NCBI RefSeq assembly: GCF_904849725.1
Contig: NC_058519.1
Span: 185,741,703 to 185,805,702 of the forward strand
Source of the DNA: Hordeum vulgare subsp. vulgare
Lineage: Eukaryota; Streptophyta; Magnoliopsida; Poales; Poaceae
Direction: 5' to 3'
DNA length: 64,000 nucleotides
The position numbers were made by a program, and so were the translations under genes. Below, piece by piece: positions 1-11,700 of the stretch; position 1 is the stretch's first letter; each line of letters begins with the position of its first letter. A model generated the notes under the pieces. The model was not told where the DNA came from, searched no databases, and saw only the letters and a program-made list of their open reading frames with translations.

Positions 1-20
1 ATGCTTGAGGAAGGGGGTAA

Positions 21-168
21 GCCAGTGAAGCAGCTTCTGTGGGTGGTGAAGATGAGCTTGTTGTTGCTTTGTTCACATCTAAGGTACTTGCCTCTTGGCG
101 GGGAGTCCTCCGTTTAGCTTCAAAGCTTGCATTACGACAATCTAGCAATGTTGACCTCTCACATTCAG
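21..168 (+). pseudogene. exon-like fragment of unknown gene
   Basis: An open frame of 49 codons on the plus strand ends at a good splice donor (CAG followed by GTATG at 169). Its translation includes the stretch LVVALFTSKVLASWRGVLRL, rich in helix-forming residues and compositionally like a real globular protein. It lies inside Helitron C but in the opposite orientation, so a captured gene fragment is a possible explanation. I do not recognise the protein. An in-frame stop lies just upstream of 21 and no acceptor is obvious. Confidence 0.25.
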
Positions 169-508
169 GTATGCTCTTCCCACGTGCTCTTCATTTTATG
201 ACATTCCCTTGAATCTTGTTTACCGCCATACCTTTTTTGTGAGCTCGCTGTTGAGCCCTATGTTGTGCTTTGTTCTCATGCCTCTCCTCACGGGCTTGAT
301 TCTAGTTGTCGTATATTCGCTGATCATTGCTTTGTTGCGACACATTTATGTGGTCTTCCTGTTGATCATCATCGCCCAAGGTATGATTAAGGTACTCGCT
401 TGCACCGTTAGTGAGCTGGTAAATATTGGTTGAACACACATGGACATATCAAGTAGACTAAAGATTGGGGGGGGGGGGTTACCGTCTGATTCCAAGCTGT
501 AACCAGCC

Positions 509-1006
509 TTACTTGCTGACCGGGGGGGCATGAGATGAAGCGGAGGATTCTCCGACTGCCAATGCATGAGTGGTTGACATCAGGTTGTGGGCACCCAAGG
601 TATCCGCATCTAGATGCAACATTGCGACGGGTTTAATGCAAGGGGTTTTGCGCCTAGCCGCAAGTCTTGCCTTTCGCCGAGCTAGCATATTTTGCTTCTC
701 CTCGAGTGACATGTTTTGCACACATGCTCTTTGGTGGGAGTTTGTCTCTTGCTTATCACCGTCAGTCATATTTTGGTAGTCCGCCCTGCTGCAGTTGTTC
801 CTATCTTGCTTGTCCCCGACCGACATAGTTTGGTAGGCCACCCTTCTGCAGCTGTTCCTATCTTGCTTGTCCTCGATCGGCATATTTTGGGAGGCCGCCT
901 TCCTGCAGCTGTTCCTATATTGCTTGTCCTTGACTAGCATATTTTGGTAGGCCGCACTTCTAAGGGCGCTACTCCGTTCCTTCTCTTCTGATGTCATATG
1001 TTGCAT
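509..1006 (-). CDS. Helitron-associated ORF with 19-residue tandem repeats
   Basis: This 165-codon ORF starts at a true ATG (1006). After a short lead it holds five tandem 19-residue units built on the pattern A-x-x-Q-N-M-x-x-x-D-K-Q-x-x-N-S-x-R-R, then a basic stretch ending ARRKARLAARRK. At DNA level the unit is 57 bp. Short, charged, QNM-type repeats of this sort precede the helicase-like region in grass Helitron proteins, and the ORF lies on the same strand as the Helitron 5' end at 2501. The reading stops at SK* where a GTAAG donor-like sequence follows, so the frame may be one exon. No catalytic motif is present. It could also be a captured fragment. Confidence 0.5.
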   Translation of the reverse strand: MQHMTSEEKERSSALRSAAYQNMLVKDKQYRNSCRKAASQNMPIEDKQDRNSCRRVAYQTMSVGDKQDRNNCSRADYQNMTDGDKQETNSHQRACVQNMSLEEKQNMLARRKARLAARRKTPCIKPVAMLHLDADTLGAHNLMSTTHALAVGESSASSHAPPVSK

Positions 1007-1965
1007 GGCTTCTCTTTGACGGTAATTCCTCTCCTCATGTGTTTTTTCCTAGTTGCTCTACAACGTGCATTGATTTCCTCGTTCTGTTCAAGTGTTAACC
1101 TATTTCGTTGTGCTATATATTGATCTTGCCTTTTCTATTTTTTGTTTGATGTAATGACTGCACTTGAAGCAAGGTGTTCATGACCAGTCTGTGAAGTGTC
1201 GAGCCTCGGCGCTATATATGAAACAATATCATGCTCACTGTTGCTATGTGTTCCTCCAAGTGATGCACAAGGCTCATAGTAGGTGGCTTCACGAGAATGA
1301 TTTCCTGAAGAACCATTTTATGGACCACTTTGGTTATGAAATGTATAAATTCTAACGAAAAATATGTCAATGGGTAAGGGCGATACCACTTTGGGTTTCG
1401 ACATGCTACACTGGCCAAAAGGCCGTGAGATTGCCGGCTATGGGAACCATCATACAGAGTTGTGTGGGCATATTGTCATCATCTTCAGAAGACGAAACAC
1501 TGTCGTTAGTAGTGTCTGTTTGGTCGCGTATGAAAAAACCAGACATTGGTCGATGGGTCATGGTGGGTTGTTGCCTCGATGTCCTCTCATATTCAACATC
1601 TGATAAGAATTAATGTAGGATAAGTTGTGAAATATTACTGTATACCTTATGTCGAGACATGTGATTGGCATACACATACCTCCTTTTACTTTATCATACA
1701 TATTCCCTCTTCCCTGTGACATCTCTGTCTCCTATATGTTATTCACTAAAACCGTATTCTTTTGCAATAAGAACATGATAAGACTTTATAATTGGATTGA
1801 ACAAGTGTACATAATATGAAATTGGGTGAGATGCCGCATGTTCACGTGTTCTGTAGCTACTTTGTTGATACGTGATGAAAGCATTTTTTGTAGGAGATAG
1901 TTCAAGATGACAAACCTAGGGCATGATGAGCTTCTCCGTCGTTTTTCATGTGAGACGAAGAAGAT

Positions 1966-2069
1966 GACAGGTGAAGAACTGTGAATATGACACCACTAGG
2001 ACGCAACAACAGCCGACGACAGGTGAAGAACTGTGAAGATGAGCCAGGAGGATGCATCAACAGCTGACG
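1966..2069. repeat. imperfect 52-bp tandem duplication
   Basis: Two units begin with gacaggtgaagaactgtgaa at 1966 and 2018. They share the pattern of that segment followed by gcaacaacagc/gcatcaacagc about 35 bp later. The second copy has several substitutions, so the duplication is old. It lies inside Helitron C and has no coding interpretation that I can support. Confidence 0.5.
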
Positions 2070-2939
2070 AGCAACGCAGGCAACTCAGGTTGATTGCATT
2101 AGAGGCTCCTCCTCGTGCGAGAAGGATGTGGTCATCCGACTAGACGGACAAATAAACTAGTGTTTTTCTCCTGGCGACGTGTGCTCGGGCTGGGCGATGT
2201 GCGTTGACGAGGCCGCTGGAGCCAGGCTCGGTGACATGTGTTGGCGAGGTTGTTGGATCTGCTCGCGGGATCGATGGAACTTGGTCGTGGGTTTGGCTGG
2301 ATTAGAATTAGAATTTTGGACCGGTGGTTGTGGGACGAGCTGGCATGTTTTATTGGGCTGATTATTATTGGGCTGCTTTGTGCGATCGTTAGTTGTCACG
2401 TTATCGATAGCAATCACTTGAAGGAGGTGGGTGCAGGGGATCGATGGGATGTCGAACCATCGCTACGACGACGACGACTCGTTTTGCTTTAATAGTAGGG
2501 ATAAAAGGAGCCATGTGTATTTCCCAAATGCTAATAAGTGCAACTGTATTTTTAGCTGTTGCAAGCGCATGCAGCTAGCGACTAAGAAACTCACAAAAAA
2601 GGAAGGAGCATACTCGCGCGTGACCTGAACAACTCAAAAAGAAACCCGCACGCAATTAGTTCTCTCCTTGACCACAATTAATTACTTTCCTTCCTTTTAA
2701 AGAAAAAAAGCTATATCTTTTAAACCAAGTGTCAAAATTGAGATCCGATTTCATGGTTGGGTTTCTCGTGACAAATGCTTCAAGACTAAATCCCATATGG
2801 ATATGTTTTGTTAAACTTTTTTTGGCAACTTTGTGTGCAACGGAGGCAACTCCAGTGCTATAGGGAAGAAACTCCTTCTTTTTAGCCAAGTAGGTCTGCC
2901 TATTAGACTTATTTGTGTAAAAATGACGAAATCACACAA

Positions 2940-4378
2940 TGTAGGATCAAAAGTATGTCTAGAGGGGGGGTTGATTAGACTACTTGACTTGATAAAACTT
3001 AGCCTTTTCCCAATTTTTAGTGGGGGCCAGTTTTAGCAACTATGACTAGTCAAGTACACCCTACACATGCATATCTAAGAGTATAGCAGTGGAAAGTAAA
3101 ACATGGAAGTGTAAAATAGAGGGTAAAGCAGGGAGATCAAACTCAAAGTTTGACACGATGATTTTTGGCATGGTTCTGATAGGTGGCGCTATCGTACGTC
3201 CATGTTAGTAGAGACTTCAACCCACGGTGGGTAAAGGCTCCGAGAGTTCATAGAGGGCTCCACCCACAAGGGGTCCATGAAGAAGCGGCCTTGTCTATTC
3301 CACCACGTCTTCCGTACACACATGACTAGCCTCACTCATGGTAGATCTTCACGAAGTAGGTGATATCCTTGCCCTTACAAACATGTTGGTTCAAATCCAC
3401 AACATGAAGTAGGAGGCTCCCAAGAGACACCTACCGAATCTAGGAGGCACCACCCTCCAAAAGGTAATAGATGTGGTAGAACGATGAACTCCTTGCTCTT
3501 GTACTTCAAAAGATAGTCTCGTCAGCACTCAATCACTCTATCAGATTTGGCATGGGTAGGAGAGATTGATTTTGTGGAAAGCAAATTGGGGAGGTTAGAG
3601 ATCAGGTTTCAAATGGTAGGATTGGAATCTCGTGATCTCAACACATGAGTAGGTGGAGGGGTATATACAGGCATCCCCCAAAATCCAACCGTTACAACAT
3701 TATTGCCCAACTTGATGACACCGAAATGAATTTCGGTGGTACCGAGTTGCACTAAATGTGGCAACTTTTGCATTCTCGGTGAGACCGATATAGGAATCTT
3801 GGTGGTACCGATACGATGACCTAGATTGCTTCCCAAACTCGGTGAGACCGACTTCAAACTCGAAAATTCCGAAGCTTAAAATTATCTCAACAGAATATTG
3901 GTCACCCAATCTCGGTGGCACCGATAGAAATGTTGGTTGTACCGAGACGGTGGGTTTGGCATAGGATCTGTCTAAGTGTAAAATCGGTTTGGCCAAGTAG
4001 GAAATGTTGGTGGCACCGATTTTGCATATGTGGCTTGAGACAGATATATTTTTTGGGAAAGTGGCTGACTATTTTTGATGGCTATCTCTAAGCACTTGAG
4101 CAACCAATTCAACATAATACCTCATCCCCTTTTAATAGTATTGGCTTTCCTATGGACTCAAAGTGATTTGTCACAAAGTGTAAAATGAAGAGTCTTCTTG
4201 CTTGAAGCTTTAGCCAATCCTATTCCTTCCTTGCATCAAGGGGCATCTCCACACAATCCTATAGCCAAAGCATGTTTTTGAAATTTTTCTGAAATGTACT
4301 TGAATAAATTCATTTGTCCAATGATGCATATGTTGTGATTAATTACCAAAACCACCTTAGGGAGCAATTGTGCTTTCA
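2940..4378 (-). mobile_element. solo LTR, SIRE/Maximus-like copia family
   Basis: A 1439-bp segment begins TG and ends CA and is flanked on both sides by the 5-bp direct repeat cacaa (2935-2939 and 4379-4383). It shares its body with the LTR of the copia element at 33250-42524, including tgtctagaggg near one end, many ggtgagaccga and ggtggcaccga motifs, and the terminal tgctttca. No internal region accompanies it, so it is a solo LTR left by LTR-LTR recombination. By comparison with the copia element whose genes are visible, it reads on the minus strand. Confidence 0.85.
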
Positions 4379-4454
4379 CACAAAACATGAGGCGTCTTTA
4401 TTGCTACATGCAATCAACTTCACTAGGCTATTTGTACCCATGAACTTTTGCTAA

Positions 4455-4875
4455 CATTATCCCAACTTGCCTATCATGACTGCTCAATTGCTTTCGTTGT
4501 TTGTGAGTTGCCTACGGTTGAGTCTCGGTTGCCCACAAAGACTTTGAAATTGCCTGGTATGGATGTATAGTTGCTTGATATTGGCATTTAGTTGCCTACC
4601 ATTGCTTCTCAGTTGCCTAACTTTGCACATTAGTTAGCTACAATATTATGAAGTTTTGTATCATTATTTTTCATAATATTGTAGGCAACTAACTTATAAA
4701 GTTAGAAAATTGAGAAGCAATGGTAGGCAACTAATTACCAACGACAATCAACTAGCCATCAATAGTAGGCAATTTCATATTATTTGTAGGCAAGTGAGGA
4801 TCAATCGTAGACAACTAACCATCAACAATAGACAACTGAGCAACCACAATACGCAAGTTGGGAAATTTGTAGGTA
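4455..4875. repeat. mirrored arrays of 21-bp repeats
   Basis: From about 4500 to 4639 the motif gttgcctac recurs every 20-22 bp (six or seven clear copies, more degenerate further left). From 4683 to about 4870 its reverse complement, gtaggcaac, recurs with the same spacing, with eight or nine copies. The two arrays are arranged head to head around the hairpin at 4640-4682. Individual units differ by several bases. They form the inner arms of the foldback element. There is no conserved repeat/spacer alternation, so this is not a CRISPR-like array. Confidence 0.75.
4640..4682. other. perfect 13-bp hairpin at the foldback centre
   Basis: acaatattatgaa (4640-4652) is followed after a 17-nt loop by its exact reverse complement ttcataatattgt (4670-4682). 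This is the symmetry point of the foldback element. Flanking 21-bp arrays extend the stem with mismatches on both sides. Confidence 0.9.
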
Positions 4876-7164
4876 CATATAGTGCATTGGAGTTGTTTGT
4901 ATGTAACACTAAAGACACCTCAAGTTTTGCGTGATTTATCGTTTTTACACAAACCAACCTAATAGGTTGTAACGACAAAGATGCGACACTTTCCTTATTT
5001 GGGGGTGAGGCCTCAAAAGGGAAAGGATCGCATCTAAGCGTATCGCAAGCAGGATAACATTGCCATTACATAATAGAGAGATGAGTATAAGATTCGTCTT
5101 ACACTCGCCACATGCTAAATTACATTCCACACCAAGCATTCATTATTCATACAAAAGACAGGGTCCGACTACGGACAAGATAAACGGCAAAATCATGCTA
5201 TCCCATCTTGCTAGTCCCACGATCACGACCATCGCCTCTAGTCCTCGGGATACGTCACATACAGCCTGCCACTGTCTTCGTCGAACTCCCATCTCAGCTA
5301 GGTATCCTCGGGAACACCTGCATCTGGGGTACCTGTACCTGTGGGTGTTTGTAGTAAACTGTGAGCCACGAGAACTCAGCAATCTCATGACCTTTGTATC
5401 GAGTCTAACTAAGTTAAATAGGTGAGGTAGGGTTAAATGTTTGAGTTTGCAGCATCCTAAGCATATATAGTGCCTATCTTACGAAGAACATAAATTAAAT
5501 ATGGTGGTCTAGGCAAGACGGTCGAAGACTAGATTGATCACTAAGTGATCCTAAACACCTACTTGCGTCATTCATGACCCCACCGTGTTCTCGACCAGAG
5601 AAGGAGCTCTGAAAGAAACAGTCACGGTTACGCGCTCAGTTGGCAAGTTTTATTTGAATTACTTTAAGTTATCTAGAACCGGATGTTAACAAAATATCCA
5701 TGTTTGCCTCATAACCGCGGGCACGGCTTTCCGAAATATTTAACCCTGCATGGGTGCTCCAACTAGTCCATCACAAATTACCACAGGCTGCATAGTAATC
5801 CTCTACTGCGAACCATGTGATCTCGTCGGATTCCTTAGAGGAAAACCTCAACCCTGAGAAGACCCAAAGTCTCACTGGAATCCAAATGCGCAAGATATAT
5901 CGCTAAGGTAAGACAAGCCCAACAAGACCTCCCGACGTGTCAACGAACCCGATAGGAGCCGTGTATCTTGTTCTCAGGACACGACCGGATGAGCGCAGAA
6001 AACAGTGGCGTGATAGAAATCTCCCGAGTTTCCCCGGGTTGGCCCCGCACACGACTCTAGTTTGGACCAACACTCATGAGGAGCACTGGCCCGGGGGGGT
6101 TGATTAGATTCCTCGGGGTAGCTATTCTGTATGCTTTTTATCATTAAGTTATTAGCAAATTAACACCAAAGTTGGGTCCTGCTAGACAAGTCTTATCACT
6201 ATACGATTTATTGAGCCGGTCTCCATAACAATCCCGAACGTGTTAGGAGCGCTCAGTTATGGAATAAAACACCGGTAGCCGAAACTAAAGCGACAACAAT
6301 GGAACACATCACCCGGCAAAAGGCTAGGCCTTCTGTTATTTACCAAGAATATAGGTGCATTAATTAAATAGCAATTAAATATTATGGTATCAAATTTCCC
6401 ATGTTATCACATGAACCAGCTGGCACCTGCAACTAGCAACGCTAACAATTAGTGGTTGAGCAAGCCTAACTTAGCCAAATAATATTTGCTAGGAGGGAAG
6501 GTGTTTGAAGTTTCATGGCAATGTTTGATGGCCTATATATCATGTGGTAGGCAACAGAGATGTAACGAAGGAAACGTAACACTAAGCATAACAAAGCTAG
6601 AAACGGTGTCAAGGTCACGATCATCTTGCCTGTGATTTCTTTAGAGTGGAACTGATCCTGATCTTCCTGCACGAACTCATCGGACTCTTCGAACTCGTTT
6701 CCGGTCCCACTAGCTACCCAAAATAAACAAGCAGGAAATAAATACGACAAGAAGATGATGCCACAGTCATAATGATGCATGCATGCAGTACCTCTAACCA
6801 TGCACATGAACCACCCTACGCACAGAAAACTATTGCCACCTCACCACAAGGGGGCTTTCTACAAAAATGTTCAAAACCATATTCTAGTAATAGCATTGGA
6901 TTCCTTGGGATTTTCTACCCGAAATCCATATATTATACTGCCATGGTTGCATTCAGGAAAACACCACAAGCAAGAAAATAAATTGCACATAGTTTCCAAT
7001 TCAACTTATAAGTCAAATCTTGCCTAAAGTGGAAACTTTCCAAATCTGTCTATCTCCCCATTTGGAATTTACCTAAAGAGGAAAACACTCAAAACAACAT
7101 CACACAAAATAAAATGCATGGGCTCAATGGTCATTGAACCATGCCCCCTAGTGAGTGTATGCAA

Positions 7165-7260
7165 GTGGGACATGCCCACACACACACACACTCACACTCA
7201 CATGCACACACACACACACATGTGTACCCACACACACAGGGCACACACACACTTACACAT
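7165..7260. repeat. (CA)n microsatellite, interrupted
   Basis: Runs of ca dinucleotides broken by ct, tg and ggg interruptions extend over about 95 bp. They generate several spurious histidine/threonine-rich ORFs on both strands. Confidence 0.9.
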
Positions 7261-7307
7261 GTGCTCAAAACAAAATACAAGAAGGAAAAAGGATGGTGCA
7301 GGGAGGG

Positions 7308-7368
7308 GGATTTGAACCCTGCACCTCTGCTCACGCGCACACACACCACACCACTGCACTACTGCGCA
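7308..7368 (-). promoter_or_regulatory. tRNA-like module 1 (A-box/B-box pair)
   Basis: On the minus strand, GCGCAGTAGTGCAGTGG (7351-7367) resembles a pol III A box. It is followed by GGTTCAAATCC (7318-7308), an exact match to the B-box consensus GGTTCRANNCC. The stretch between holds a CA-rich segment. It lacks a recognisable anticodon arm and does not fold as a full tRNA by eye, so a decayed tRNA-derived module is the likely reading. Confidence 0.45.
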
Positions 7369-7385
7369 GGATCTGGTCAGAGAGG

Positions 7386-7425
7386 GGATTCGAACCCTGC
7401 GATAATAACTACCACCACTAGCTAT
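7386..7425 (-). promoter_or_regulatory. tRNA-like module 2 (A-box/B-box pair)
   Basis: On the minus strand, TAGCTAGTGGTGG (from 7425) is A-box-like and is followed by GGTTCGAATCC (7396-7386), an exact B box. The spacing is shorter than in a normal tRNA. It is the middle of three such modules in a row. Confidence 0.45.
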
Positions 7426-7460
7426 AGGGGAAAAACAAATTGCAAAAAGGGGCACGCCAG

Positions 7461-7515
7461 GGACTCGAACCAACGACGCGCTGGGTACTACCACAAGCCA
7501 CTGACCACTACGCCA
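7461..7515 (-). promoter_or_regulatory. tRNA-like module 3 (A-box/B-box pair)
   Basis: On the minus strand, TGGCGTAGTGG (7515-7505) fits the A-box consensus TRGYNNANNNG. It is followed about 33 bp later by GGTTCGAGTCC (7471-7461), an exact B box. This is the best of the three modules and has near-tRNA spacing. The acceptor stem is not evident. Confidence 0.5.
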
Positions 7516-8724
7516 TGCACCGGAACTTGACAAAGAGGGGGGGATTTGCTCTTTGAGCAGTCCCTCTGCATCTATCACCACCATGCCAGCGAGCGAAACA
7601 GGGGAGGGCGGCGACGACGCTACATGTACTCATCGACGAAGCTGGCTACTTGCGGGGGACGTGGAGGACATGGGGGGCTCGATCCCGTGACTAACTCACC
7701 GGGAGGGAGGCTCTGACAGCAGCGCGACAGAGCTGATGCTCCAGCCATGCGGAGCACGACGCTGGCGACGATCACACATAGAGAAGGGTAACTACGCGCA
7801 AGAGAGGGGAGAAGGGGCGATGACGGCTCACCCTGGGCACGACGACGAGGAACTGCTCGAGGGAGAGGAAGAAGAGGCTCGAGGCAGCTCTACGGTGAAG
7901 CCGCTCCAGCTCTGACGATGGCGACAGTGGAGGCGATGCCAGGGAGATCTCCGGCCTCCCCTAGCGGCGGGAATGGACCGAGGATGCCACATGCATCCTC
8001 GCGGCCATCTTGGATGCCACGGGGGAAGGCTGCCTGTGACAAGGGGACGCAGGGATGGCAGCGATGCTCCGTGCTCCTTCTTTGAACTATCTGAATCTCA
8101 CTACCTTCCTCTGAATCTTACCTAGCAGAGGGAGAAGAAGGAGGGGAAGAGGAGATGGCGGCAGCGAGGAGGAATGCACACAACCCTAAGCTATGGCAGG
8201 GACTCCTAAATATCTCCATCCGCATGCTCCTGGCCGTCTGATGATGGCTGGAGAGCATCGGTGGTGGAGGAGGAGGTCGTACAGGGGTGAAGAATGCAGG
8301 AGGAAGAAGGAATGCGGGAATGGGCTGGACCGAAGGGGTTCTGGGCCGAAGAGGTGGCTCGGCCTTGCTCTCACTCCCTCTGAGAGAAATAAAAAAAATA
8401 CCATGGGCTATTTTAAATATCCGAAGAACTTTTGAATTAAGTCAGGGAGGAAAGAAAAGAGTTGTTTCCAAGGTAAAAATACTTTTGGAAATATAAAATG
8501 AACCTCCTATTTATAAAAATAGGTGGGACATTTTAAAGCAAAGTAAAATAACTAGTTTAAATAAAATTTGGGCCTTTTTTAAATTAAAACAAAAGGAAAA
8601 TAACTTCCAATAAGTGAGTGTTGCCACCCAGAATTATCCAAAGAATTTTTAGGAAAAGATGAACATTTTATAATGGCCAAAACAGAAACTTAGAAATCTG
8701 CCTCAAGAAGAAATAAGAGAGGAG

Positions 8725-11700
8725 TGTCACATCCCTAACCCTTAACCAATATAGCATTGTGCTCATGTCTTCTTTGCATTTGCATCTAAGAAGTTTCAAC
8801 AAAAACAACAAAGTGGCAAAGGAAAAACTCAAAACCCTAGCCACCATTTCAATTAAAGGAAATTTCAACTAGTTCAAAATCAATGAACCCAAAATGGCCT
8901 CAAGAAATGTTCAAACTTTCTGATAAATCATGAAAGTAAATGAGCATTGGAGAAAACTATTTTCTTGACACTTTAAGCATTTTAAATAAATGCAAAAGCC
9001 ACTGGTTTCAAATTTAAAATTTGAAATCAGAAACTATAATTTTCCAAAAATGTTGAAAGTCTTGGAAATGAGTGGGGATATTATAACAAATATTTCAGGA
9101 GGTCAAAATTAGTTTTTACCTTTTGTTTTGGAGCTGAAATAATTAGCAAAGCACTAAATAGCAAAACAGAAAAAACCAAAAAAGAGAAAATGGGAAAAGC
9201 TTACCTGACGCCCAAGCCAGGCCCAGCCCATCTCGCCGCTCGTCCCCTTCCCCGCGCCAGTAGGCAACAGGAGGTGGCCGCCGCCTCCTCCGGCGCGGCC
9301 ACGCACCTGCGTGCCTGCCTGGCCGCCGGTTCGCGCTGGCGACGACGGGGATAAGCTCCCCAGAGCCTCCCCTATCCATTCCCCGCCTCGGTTCTCCTCC
9401 TCCGCCTGGATCCCCTCCTTCTCCCTGCTGCCGCCATTAGAGCCGAGCTCGAACTCGAGCTGGCCGTGCCTCTGGCCATAGGATCCCCTCCGCGAGCATG
9501 CCATTAGCTCCGCCCCGTCGCCCTGGTCATTTCTGCAGAAGCCGAAGCTTCCTCGCGCCCTGCAACGCCCACAACGCCGTCGTCTTCTTCCTCCGGCCGC
9601 CGAACATCTCCCGTCGATTCGTCGCCCCCAGGCCTTCCCCGAGCCGTCTGAGCTCTTCTCTGCACTCCCTGTGAGCATGCGGTGGTTTTCCCTAAGTTTT
9701 CCCCGTCGATCCCCTCCTCTAGCCCTAGTTTCACCGGAGCCCGACGAGCACCGCCGCTGCCGCTCGTCGCCGGTAGCCCTCCGATGTCCAGCTCGTCCTC
9801 CCGAGAGCACCAGCAGCTCCAGGACGACACGTAGATGCCGTAGCAGCTAAGAACTAAGCGTGGATCCCTCTGATTCAAAGCCCCGACGACGCCCGAGCTT
9901 CGGCCGCCGCTCCGGCTCGTCGCCGACGCCTCTTCCGGCGACTCTAGCCTCCCCAGATGGTCCTGCCAGATCGGCCACTTCGCGGGCTTGCTGTAGCTAC
10001 CAACCGCGTGCGTTTTCGTGCCGTGCAGCGCCGTCTAGGTCGCCTCCGGCGAGCCCTCCGCCGCGGGTTTGGTCGCCGGCGACCACCCTCCGGTGGCCGT
10101 CGACGTGGCCGACCATTAGGGCCTAATCGCCCTCCCCTGAGTCGCTGCCAGAGGGCCCCACGCCTGGTCAAACCCCAATTAGGGGCTGGTCAGCGCGGGA
10201 TTGGTCCCAGAGAGGCTGACCAGTGGGGCCCCTCTGTCAGGTTTGACCTGCACAGGTTGGCTGACCTGCTGACGTCAGCCTGATGCAATAAATGGAATTT
10301 CCAGTATAAAAATAATTCAGGAAATTGCTAAAAATTGCAAAAATCATAGAAATTAATCTGTAACTCCAATGAAAATAATTTATATATGAAAAAGTATCAG
10401 AAAAACTCAAGGATTCTGATTATGCTATTTTCAACTATGTTTGAAAAAGTTACAGAACCCTAAATTGTGAAATAAGGAATAATTCAATTCTTTTAATCAC
10501 TTTATAAATGGAATTTGCAAAAATATCCAAATTTCATTATAAATACAATGATCACACACTGCCCTAGGGGTAAATCAGTACCATAACATGGCATTTCATG
10601 CATGTTAGCATTAGGTTGATCTGAGCATCAGGTCGAATCAATTAAACCGGTATCCGGGAATACCCGTTTAAATTGCTATTCGAAGGTGATTCAAATCAAC
10701 GCTAAACCTAAAACATCTTGATTATAATAACCTATCATTTGCATTCTCATGCCATGCTCATGCATCATTTTGATTGCATATGATTGTTATTGAATGTTGC
10801 CATTCATTTCGGTAGGCTCCGCACCCCCGGATTCCACCGAATATCCGTCCGACGGATATCGTTCCTCCTCTGAGCAACAAGGCAAGCAACCCTTTTGATC
10901 ATCCCGATAACACCTATGTTCTTGCTCCTGCACCTAATTATTGCATTAGGATCAAATGCTTCAACTGCTTTTGCCACGATAGTTGGACCCACTTCCTTTG
11001 CATGACTTAACCTTGTCACAGTAAATAGCCGAACCTTGCAACCTAGCATACCTGGTAGTTGCTTGAGCCATGATGTGTCTTATCCTGCTATGCATGCTAT
11101 GCTTAAAGTTGTGTATGGTCTGTCATCTGGGAGATGAACAGAAATGTGGAATGTGTTCAGTGAGCAAAGGTCGTGTGTTGAACTTGATTTGGTAAAGGTA
11201 CCGGTGAAAGGTTGTGTAGGAGTACATGGCGGGTTGTTTCATTGGAACCGTCCTTAGGAACTGAGTTCCGTGTATGTAATCCAAGACTAGATACTACCAC
11301 ATGCTGGGCCCTGAAATATGACCCCGCTCGGCCTATTAATCGCGTAGTACTCGGTCCAGGAGTTGCAAGTAGTTTCTGGTGTTTATAGTAATGCTGGAGG
11401 CCGTGCATGGTGCTGACCTGAGAGGTGGACCGTGATGCGGTAGGCAGTGGCATGGTGTACCAAGTGGCACCCGGATGGTGGGCTTGGGAACCCTGCACAC
11501 ATCGTTTGAGGCTGTGGCGGAAACCTCGGCCGGACTTCCGTACGGGTTACTCTCAGATAGGCGATAAACCTGGACTAGGTACTAGTGTGATTAACGGTCG
11601 TGGCCGACTCCCTCGCTGGGCTTCCGCTTGAAGGTTGCCGAGGTGCATGACGTGCACATGGCGATAAGTGGCGGGAGCGCGTGTGACGAAGTACACCCCT

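Larger units (their letters stand above)
1..2501 (-). mobile_element. Helitron C, 5' part (continues off the left edge)
   Basis: Read on the minus strand, the element starts at 2501 with TCCCTACTATTAAAGC, directly after a host A (complement of 2502). This is the usual Helitron 5' pattern of TC next to an A/T target. Inside it, on the same strand, lies an ORF of 19-residue repeats (509-1006) of the kind I associate with the N-terminal part of grass Helitron proteins. The 3' end (hairpin plus CTRR) is not in the window, so the length is unknown. No rolling-circle replication or helicase motif is visible in this part. The family assignment is inference from the terminus and the repeat ORF. Confidence 0.55.

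Noticed and set aside
4455..4875. A CRISPR-like repeat array.
   Set aside because: This is a plant nuclear context, units are contiguous without unique spacers, and the arrays are mirrored around a hairpin.
7461..7515. A functional tRNA gene.
   Set aside because: A and B boxes are good but there is no convincing acceptor stem, anticodon arm or T-run terminator, so it is kept only as a tRNA-like module.
7118..7584. Several ORFs on both strands around the CA repeat.
   Set aside because: They are produced by the microsatellite and the tRNA-like motifs. No protein-like pattern is present.
9154..9810. A 218-codon minus-strand ORF and neighbouring ORFs to 10283.
   Set aside because: They lie in the GC-rich part of a solo LTR. 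Both strands and several frames are open at once, and the composition is Arg/Gly/Ser-rich without a domain.
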